Below, piece after piece: positions 7,920-12,284 of a DNA stretch of 12,284 nt. Where the stretch lies: the NCBI GenBank assembly GCA_035528235.1, contig DATKZB010000159.1, positions 1 to 12,284 on the forward strand. Direction: 5' to 3'. The position numbers and the translations under genes were made by a program. Every line of letters starts with the position of its first letter. Positions within the stretch are counted from its first letter, which is position 1. Origin of the DNA: DATKZB01 sp035528235 (lineage in GTDB: Bacteria; Planctomycetota; Phycisphaerae; FEN-1346). Below the pieces are notes generated by a model. That model saw only the letters and a program-made list of their open reading frames with translations, searched no databases and was not told the DNA's origin.

Positions 7920-7939
7920 GCACCTTCCCCCTAAGGTGC
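7920..7939 (+). promoter_or_regulatory. Hairpin that sequesters the gspE ribosome binding site
   Basis: GCACCTT (7920-7926) pairs perfectly with AAGGTGC (7933-7939) around a CCCCCT loop. The second arm contains AAGG (7933-7936), the only plausible Shine-Dalgarno for the GTG at 7946. Folded, it would hide the site. The CTTCCCCC arm and loop (7925-7931) could instead pair with GGGGGAG at 7871-7877, which otherwise forms a stem with CTCCCC at 7888-7893. This is the geometry of a translational on/off switch. Confidence 0.5.
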
Positions 7940-7945
7940 AGCGAC

Positions 7946-9607
7946 GTGAGTCTGCCGCACGAAGCAACGGAACAACCCGACCTGACCGGACACCCGGCGT
8001 CTGCGCCAGCCGATGGTGAGGCCCAGGGCACCACGGCTGCCGTGGCCGATGCGACCTCGGCCGCCACGGCCGAGCAACTGATCTCCAGCCTCGGCCTGGA
8101 GCCGGATATCCTGGCCGGCCACGTGGTCGACGCCGAGGTCGTCCGCCTGTTGCCGGAAGGGCTGGTCCGCGAGCACCGGGCCATTCCCGTGTGCATCGAG
8201 GACGGCGACCTGATTCTGGCGACCAGCCAGAAGCCCGACCTCGCGCTGCTGGACCAGATCGAACTGGTGACTGGCTACCGGGTCAAGCCGTTCGAGGTGC
8301 CCGAGAAGGAGATCCGCCGGACGATCGAGCGGTGCTTTACCGTCGACCACAGTTTTGAGGAAGGCCTGAGCGAGGTGGGCGGGGCCGACGGCGGCAACCG
8401 GGCGGGGGCCGTCATCTCGCTGAACGAGCGGCTGGGGTCGCGGCGCGACGCCCCGGCCGTGCGCCTGGTCGATTCCATTCTGCGGGGGGCCGCCCGCCGC
8501 GGCGCCAGCGACATCCACATCGAACCACTCCGCAACGAACTCCTCGTGCGGTACCGCATCGACGGCGTGCTCCACGACATGATGCGCGTGCCCAGCAACA
8601 TCCAGGAAGAGGTCATTTCGCGTATGAAACTGATCTCGGCGCTCGACATCACCGAGCACCGCATGCCCCAGGACGGCCGCATCAGCGTCCGAATGGAGGC
8701 CGCCGAGTTCGACATGCGCGTCTCCACCCTGCTGACGGTCGACGGCGAGAAGATCGCCATCCGGCTGCTGAACAAGTCGTCGGGCGCCCTGGGCCTGGGC
8801 CAACTTGGCATGCCCGACGAGCAGCGGGAACTCTTTGCCCGGATCATCGCCCGGCCGTACGGCATGATTCTCCTGGCGGGGCCGACCGGCAGCGGCAAGA
8901 CGACCACCCTGTACGCGGCCCTGCGGGAGGTTGATCGCAAGCACCTCAACGTCGTGACGATCGAGGACCCCGTCGAGTACTCGTTCGACATGGTCAACCA
9001 GATTCAGGTGAACGCGGCGGTGGGTCTGACGTTTGCCAGTTCGCTGCGGACGGTGCTGCGGCAGGACCCGGACATCATCATGGTAGGCGAGATTCGCGAC
9101 ACCGAGACGGCCCGACTGGCGGTCCAGGCGGCCATGACGGGGCATCTGGTGTTCTCGACGCTCCACGCCAACGACGCCCCGAGCGTCGTGCACCGCCTCA
9201 AGGACCTCGACGTGCCGCCGTTTCTGATCGCCTCGACCCTGGCGGCGGCCGTCTCGCAGCGGCTGGTCCGGCGCATCTGCCGCGAGTGCGCCGAGCCCTA
9301 CGAGCCCCCCCGCGAACTCGTCGACGGCACCGCCCTGGAGGGCATGACCTTTATGCACGGGCGTGGCTGCGATATGTGCATGAGTACCGGGTACCGCGGC
9401 CGCATGGGCATGTACGAAATTCTGCCGGTCACCGAGGCCATTCGTGAGGCGTGCCTCCAGGGGGCCTCCAGCGACGCCCTGAGGACCCTGGGGCGCGAGA
9501 CCGGCATGATTACGATGCGGAGTTCCGCCATCGAGGCGGTACGCCGCGGCCATACGACCATCGAGGAACTGCGCCGCATTCTGCCGGCCGAGGAACTGCA
9601 AGCGTGA
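7946..9607 (+). CDS. gspE: Type II secretion / type IV pilus assembly ATPase (GspE/PilB family)
   Basis: This 553-aa cytoplasmic motor powers pseudopilus assembly by hydrolysing ATP. The GTG at 7946 was chosen because AAGG lies nine bases before it and the protein then begins with a normal linker and N-terminal domain. Residues 45-135 match the GspE N-terminal domain (RLLPEGLVREHRAIPV, then a GD(L)xLATSxxxD stretch). The ATPase core shows DIHIEP (189-194), Walker A GPTGSGKT (312-319), Asp box TIEDPVEY (338-345), Walker B DPDIIMVGEIRD (374-385) and His box GHLVFSTLHAND (399-410). Two CxxC pairs, C445/C448 and C475/C478, form the usual zinc-binding subdomain. Length is typical. No RLGxxL-type c-di-GMP-binding repeat of the MshE kind is apparent in the N-domain. 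It is the first gene of the operon, and gspF overlaps its stop by 4 nt. A retraction ATPase (PilT) is excluded by the N-domain and the CxxC pairs. Confidence 0.96.
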   Translation: MSLPHEATEQPDLTGHPASAPADGEAQGTTAAVADATSAATAEQLISSLGLEPDILAGHVVDAEVVRLLPEGLVREHRAIPVCIEDGDLILATSQKPDLALLDQIELVTGYRVKPFEVPEKEIRRTIERCFTVDHSFEEGLSEVGGADGGNRAGAVISLNERLGSRRDAPAVRLVDSILRGAARRGASDIHIEPLRNELLVRYRIDGVLHDMMRVPSNIQEEVISRMKLISALDITEHRMPQDGRISVRMEAAEFDMRVSTLLTVDGEKIAIRLLNKSSGALGLGQLGMPDEQRELFARIIARPYGMILLAGPTGSGKTTTLYAALREVDRKHLNVVTIEDPVEYSFDMVNQIQVNAAVGLTFASSLRTVLRQDPDIIMVGEIRDTETARLAVQAAMTGHLVFSTLHANDAPSVVHRLKDLDVPPFLIASTLAAAVSQRLVRRICRECAEPYEPPRELVDGTALEGMTFMHGRGCDMCMSTGYRGRMGMYEILPVTEAIREACLQGASSDALRTLGRETGMITMRSSAIEAVRRGHTTIEELRRILPAEELQA

Positions 9608-10788
9608 GCACCGGACTCTTGGACAAGACGAAGACGACCGTTCGGCCCCCCCGCCCCGCGCCGGGGGCCGGGCCGGCTGCGCGCAGCGGCACGTCGCGCT
9701 CCTCCGCCGCGACGGCCCAGCGCCCCGCCGGGGGGTTGCTCTGGAAACGCCGCGTCAGCGAGGGCGAACTGGTACCCCTGTGCCAGCACCTGGCGGCGCT
9801 GGTGGGCAGCGGCATCAGCCTGACGGAGTGCCTCCGGACGTTTGCCGAGGAGACGCCTCCCGGCACGTTCCGCCAGGTCCTGCACGACATCATGAGCGAC
9901 ATCGAGACCGGCCGCAAACTCTCCGCCGCCCTCGACCGCTATCCCGAGCATTTCTCCGCTTACTTCCGGGCCTCCGTCTGGGCCGGCGAAGAGAGCGGAA
10001 AGATGCCCGAGACCCTCGACCGCCTGGCCCGGTACCTGGAGAGCAAGCAGGACACCCGCCAGCGAATCCGCAACGCGTTCGCGTACCCCATCGTGCTGGT
10101 CGTGGTTATTGTGGCCGTGGTCAGTTTTCTGCTGCTCTACGTCGTGCCGGTCTTCGCAGGCGTGTACAAGCGGATGGGCGTGGGCCTGCCGCTTCCGACG
10201 CAGATGCTGATGGACATGAGCAACCTGCTCGTGTCGTCGCCGTGGGTCGTGCTGGCGCCCATCGGCCTGCTGGTGGCGTTCGTCCTGTGGACGCGTCGGA
10301 CGCCGGCAGGCCGGTTGTGGGCCGACCGCTGGAAGGTCCGCGTCCCCGTCGTGGGACCGCTCTTCAAGAAGATGGTCCTGTACCGCTTCACGCGGTCGTT
10401 CGGCGAGATTATGGGCGCCGGTGTGCTGGTCCTCAAGGCCCTGGAACTGGCGGGCCGGGTGACCGGCAACACGGCGTTCATGCAGGCGCTGGAGGCGGTC
10501 CGGGCCGACGTTCAGCGCGGCACGGGCCTGACGGAGCCGCTGCGGCGGACGGGCTGGTTCGCGCCGTCGATCTTGCAGGTCATCTCGAGCGGCGAGAAGT
10601 CCGGCCGCGTGCCGGAACTGCTGGCCTGTGCGGCCGGCATCCTGGAACGCGACGTCGACCTGACGCTCAAGCGCGTCGTCGGCCGTGTCGAGCCCATCCT
10701 GACGGTTGCCATGGCCCTCATCGTGGGCATGGTGCTGCTGGCCGTGTATCTGCCGATGTTCGACGTTATGCAACACGTCGGAAAGTGA
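9604..10788 (+). CDS. gspF: Type II secretion inner-membrane platform protein (GspF/PilC family)
   Basis: The protein has 394 aa from a GTG that overlaps the gspE stop (GTGA), with GAGGA at 9590-9594, so translation is coupled. Residues 1-47 form a Pro/Ala/Ser-rich linker instead of the usual F-x-Y-x-A start of GspF. Two T2SSF repeats follow, about 55-178 and 257-380, with the paired signatures WAGEESGKMPETL (126-138) and SSGEKSGRVPELL (328-340). Membrane segments are near 161-183, 212-230 and 365-385, the standard three-helix layout. It is the inner-membrane platform that couples the GspE motor to pilin polymerisation. Length is near the family norm of 400. The frame continues 51 codons upstream inside gspE, but that is antisense-free overlap with no ribosome site, so the GTG is preferred. 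Confidence 0.94.
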   Translation: MSTGLLDKTKTTVRPPRPAPGAGPAARSGTSRSSAATAQRPAGGLLWKRRVSEGELVPLCQHLAALVGSGISLTECLRTFAEETPPGTFRQVLHDIMSDIETGRKLSAALDRYPEHFSAYFRASVWAGEESGKMPETLDRLARYLESKQDTRQRIRNAFAYPIVLVVVIVAVVSFLLLYVVPVFAGVYKRMGVGLPLPTQMLMDMSNLLVSSPWVVLAPIGLLVAFVLWTRRTPAGRLWADRWKVRVPVVGPLFKKMVLYRFTRSFGEIMGAGVLVLKALELAGRVTGNTAFMQALEAVRADVQRGTGLTEPLRRTGWFAPSILQVISSGEKSGRVPELLACAAGILERDVDLTLKRVVGRVEPILTVAMALIVGMVLLAVYLPMFDVMQHVGK

Positions 10789-10871
10789 GGAAGACAGGTT
10801 CGCCCTGACCGCGCAACAGTGTGACGGTAGGGCGTCGTGCAAAGGGGGGCGGACTCGAAAGGAGTCGGGCA
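10789..10871 (+). promoter_or_regulatory. gspF-gspG spacer with a strong stem-loop
   Basis: CGCCCT (10801-10806) and ACCG (10808-10811) pair with CGGT (10825-10828) and AGGGCG (10829-10834). This gives 10 bp with one bulged G. There is no T tract, so a terminator is unlikely. It may be an RNA-processing or 5'-stabilising element that lets gspG be made in excess over gspE and gspF. The strong ribosome site AAAGGAG (10858-10864) lies seven bases before the gspG ATG. Confidence 0.4.
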
Positions 10872-11207
10872 ATGAGAAGGTGCAGCAAACGAGGTTTCAC
10901 GCTGATCGAACTGTTGCTGGTCGTGGTCATCCTGGGGCTTCTGGCGGCGGTCGCCATTCCCCGGCTGGCCAGTTCCGGGGGCGACGCGAAGAAGAACGCC
11001 TGCAAGGCCAACGTCTCGCTCATCAACTCCCAGATCGAGTTGTATGCCGTTAACAACAACGGCGTGTACCCGGCCGACCAGGCGGCCTATGCGGCCGCCA
11101 TCATCAACAACGGAGACGTGTTCCCGGATGGCGCGCCGGTGTGCGGTTACGGCACCGCCTACACCTACGACCCGGCCACCAAGCGTGTCGAGCCGCACAG
11201 CCACTAG
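10872..11207 (+). CDS. gspG: Major pseudopilin, GspG-like (prepilin-type N-terminal cleavage/methylation)
   Basis: This is an exported 111-aa protein. ATG 10872 is set by AAAGGAG seven bases upstream. MRRCSKRG is a short basic leader, cut by prepilin peptidase before F9, with glutamate at +5 (E13) and a hydrophobic helix to about residue 30, ending in the AIPRLA break typical of pseudopilins. The rest is small and hydrophilic. It has 'CKANVSLINSQIELY' followed by YPAD, and a tail CGYGTAYTYDPATKRV ending HSH. C44 and C91 could form a disulphide. It is shorter than a standard GspG (about 140 aa) and lacks the recognisable C-terminal calcium-binding part, so GspG is assigned mainly from position after gspF and the N-terminus. 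The strong ribosome site and flanking stems fit a highly expressed major subunit. A generic type II/IV pilin is the alternative. Confidence 0.88.
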   Translation: MRRCSKRGFTLIELLLVVVILGLLAAVAIPRLASSGGDAKKNACKANVSLINSQIELYAVNNNGVYPADQAAYAAAIINNGDVFPDGAPVCGYGTAYTYDPATKRVEPHSH

Positions 11208-11345
11208 TCGCCCTCTGGCGCGGGTTTTGGCGGACCTCGACGGTTGACCGCGTCGGTGTGGGCCTGGGAGCCCGCGCCGGCGCGGGGGCCGTCCGTTGTC
11301 CGCCCGGGTTGACGGCCCGAGCGCCACGGATGCGGGAGGTGGGCT
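11208..11345 (+). promoter_or_regulatory. gspG-gspH spacer with two GC-rich stems
   Basis: A perfect 16-bp palindrome, CCCGCGCCGGCGCGGG (11271-11286), can fold on itself. GGGCCGTC (11286-11293) pairs with GACGGCCC (11311-11318) around a 17-nt loop. No T tract follows either, so full termination is not expected. They may shield the gspG message 3' end or reduce read-through into the minor pseudopilin genes. GGGAGG (11334-11339) is the ribosome site for the next gene. Confidence 0.4.
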
Positions 11346-11888
11346 GTGCCGACGGGTGGCCATTGTGAGGGCGTTGAGCCCGGGGCATGGGTAGCGGCGC
11401 GCCAGCGCGCGCGGGCAGCATGTCGCGCGCCGACCGGCTTCACGCTGATCGAACTGCTGGCCGTCCTCGTGCTCATCGGGGTCCTGGCGGCGATTGCGCT
11501 GCCCCGACTGGCCGATGCCGACGCCTGGCAGGTCCAGGGCGAGGCCGGCGCCGCCAAGGTGGCCGGCGCGCTGCGACTGGCACGCCGCATGGCCATCGAA
11601 GGCGCCGCTGTCAACGCCACCGGGTACCGCCTCGAGTGCACCAACACGTCGTACCTGGTCCGCGACCTGGCGGCCGCTACCTGCCAGCCGACAGTCGTCC
11701 TCGACGGCGGGTGGCGGTTCGACGAGAGCGACTACAACGTGACGTTCGACCCCTACGGCGGCGCCCGGGCGACGGTCGGGAAGCCCAACTACTTGGGTCT
11801 GCACAAGGGCGACAAGCGGTGGCGCGTCTGTTTCGAGCCCGCCACCGGGTACGTCTGGTGCGAACGAGGCGAGGACGAGGAGGACTAG
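11346..11888 (+). CDS. Minor pseudopilin, GspH-like
   Basis: This 180-aa protein starts at GTG 11346, with GGGAGG six bases upstream. No other ATG, GTG or TTG lies in frame before the pilin helix; nearby ATGs at 11387 and 11419 are in another frame. The leader is therefore 31 residues long and ends APTG. It is cut before F32, with E36 at +5 and a hydrophobic helix to about A51, then PRLADADAW. The following part (AGAAKVAGALRLARRMAIEGAAVN, described in part) matches the alpha-helix of GspH/FimT pseudopilins, and the remainder is beta-rich with cysteines C98, C113, C162 and C172. It would sit near the tip of the pseudopilus. The end is acidic (GEDEED) and lies 2 nt from the next ATG. GspH rather than another minor subunit is suggested by its length and the helix sequence. 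Confidence 0.85.
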   Translation: MPTGGHCEGVEPGAWVAARQRARAACRAPTGFTLIELLAVLVLIGVLAAIALPRLADADAWQVQGEAGAAKVAGALRLARRMAIEGAAVNATGYRLECTNTSYLVRDLAAATCQPTVVLDGGWRFDESDYNVTFDPYGGARATVGKPNYLGLHKGDKRWRVCFEPATGYVWCERGEDEED

Positions 11889-11890
11889 CG

Positions 11891-12283
11891 ATGGCCGCAC
11901 GACCGCCAAAGGGCTTGACCCTGGTCGAACTGCTGCTGGCGGCGGCCTTGCTGGCCACGGCTGCCGTCCCGGTCATCGAGGCCACCACGCGGGGCCTCGA
12001 CCTGGCGTACCAGGTCGACGTGCGGACGAAGGCCGTGATGCTCGCCCAGCAGGAGATGGAGTCCGCCATGGCGCGGCTGATGGAGAACTTCGCCCTGGAC
12101 GTCACCCAGAATTCGGCGGACCTCGGCGACGGGTACCGCGTGACCATTCAGGCCGTCACCGGCCTGTACAAGAAGACGTTCACCGTCCGCGTCGGACGCG
12201 ACAAGAACGGCAACTCGATTCTCGACGGCAGCGAGGTCCTTATCACCCTGGCGACCAGTGTGCCCGACATGACGGCCTATTAG
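11891..12283 (+). CDS. Minor pseudopilin, GspI/PilV-like
   Basis: This 130-aa protein starts at ATG 11891 with GGAGG at 11879-11883, seven bases upstream inside the end of the previous gene. MAARPPKG is a short leader. The cleaved residue is L9 rather than F, which prepilin peptidase tolerates, and E13 is at +5. The helix (LVELLLAAALLATAAVPVI core) is followed by 'MLAQQEMESAMARL', the 'A..e.E' region typical of GspI. Residues 104-115 read DKNGNSILDGSE, a loop resembling calcium-binding Dx(N)GNxxxDG sites. The TAG lies one base before the window edge. It probably helps initiate the pseudopilus with GspH-type partners. GspI is chosen by size and order; a GspJ or a generic pilin is possible. Confidence 0.85.
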   Translation: MAARPPKGLTLVELLLAAALLATAAVPVIEATTRGLDLAYQVDVRTKAVMLAQQEMESAMARLMENFALDVTQNSADLGDGYRVTIQAVTGLYKKTFTVRVGRDKNGNSILDGSEVLITLATSVPDMTAY

Positions 12284-12284
12284 T

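Larger units (their letters stand above)
7512..7945 (+). promoter_or_regulatory. Long structured 5' leader of the secretion operon; candidate cis-regulatory RNA
   Basis: This 434-nt gap has no believable gene, and its base composition is less GC-rich than its neighbours. The gspE frame stays open back to an ATG at 7706, but those 80 codons give an Arg/Ser-rich peptide unlike any GspE N-terminus. The sequence can form successive hairpins: 7597-7612 (5 bp); 7676-7697 (9 bp, AGAG loop); 7735-7765 (7 bp plus 3 bp across a G-A mismatch); 7795-7819 (5 bp, AA bulge, 4 bp, TAAAG loop); 7853-7865 (4 bp); 7872-7893 (6 bp); 7920-7939 (7 bp). The 7816-7830 segment offers an alternative stem that competes with 7795-7819. 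I do not recognise a known riboswitch class. Regulation by a ligand, protein or temperature is inference. Confidence 0.45.

Noticed and set aside
7706..7945. Upstream ATG start for gspE giving 80 extra residues
   Set aside because: The extra peptide is compositionally unlike the protein and has no ribosome site advantage, and the region folds into hairpins. GTG 7946 has AAGG nine bases upstream.
7946..8360. MshE-type c-di-GMP-binding N-domain in GspE
   Set aside because: The RLGxxL...LGxxL repeats of that domain are not seen. The region matches the ordinary GspE N-terminal domain.
7931..11909. Long minus-strand open frames opposite the gsp genes (for example 7931-9601, 9298-10872, 10512-11909)
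   Set aside because: They are GC-driven shadows of genes with clear Walker, pilin and T2SSF motifs on the plus strand.

Overview
The window is GC-rich and densely coding. Its gene content points to a member of the Planctomycetota, perhaps Phycisphaerae-like. The clues are a large secreted beta-propeller/cytochrome c/HEAT protein, a PEP-CTERM protein, an HD-GYP response regulator paired with a sensor kinase, and a compact gspE-F-G-H-I-type secretion/pseudopilus operon. The assignment rests on protein style only, because no rRNA or other marker gene is present. No tRNA, CRISPR array, insertion sequence or prophage was seen.

Layout. Positions 1-2583 (minus) hold the N-terminal 861 residues of a large exported protein cut by the left edge of the window: signal peptide, carbohydrate-binding-like domain, TolB/PD40-like repeats, one CxxCH haem site and alpha-helical HEAT-like repeats. 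Across a 183-nt divergent spacer with a strong sigma70-like promoter lies a 260-aa PEP-CTERM protein (2767-3549, plus). It converges on a signalling operon read from the minus strand, and a symmetric hairpin with T4 tracts on both sides (3590-3629) probably terminates both.

The signalling operon (7511 to 3658, minus) encodes a membrane sensor histidine kinase followed 6 nt later by a REC-GAF-HD-GYP c-di-GMP phosphodiesterase. The kinase is split by a single-base frameshift near 7257: a 94-codon N-terminal piece and a 542-codon piece that together read as one normal HAMP-type kinase of about 639 aa.

Divergent from this operon is a 434-nt gap (7512-7945). It contains a perfect TATAAT and at least six good hairpins. 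The last hairpin pairs with the ribosome binding site of the next gene, and an upstream G-rich tract could compete for that hairpin. This looks like a structured regulatory leader and is the most interesting unexplained element here. It precedes the secretion operon: ATPase gspE (GTG start 7946), inner-membrane gspF (GTGA overlap), major pseudopilin gspG-like, then gspH-like and gspI-like minor pseudopilins. Non-coding stretches with strong stems flank gspG.

As a working picture, which is inference, the kinase/HD-GYP pair senses an envelope signal and lowers c-di-GMP, while the divergent leader controls production of the secretion pseudopilus. Nothing in the sequence proves that the two are linked.
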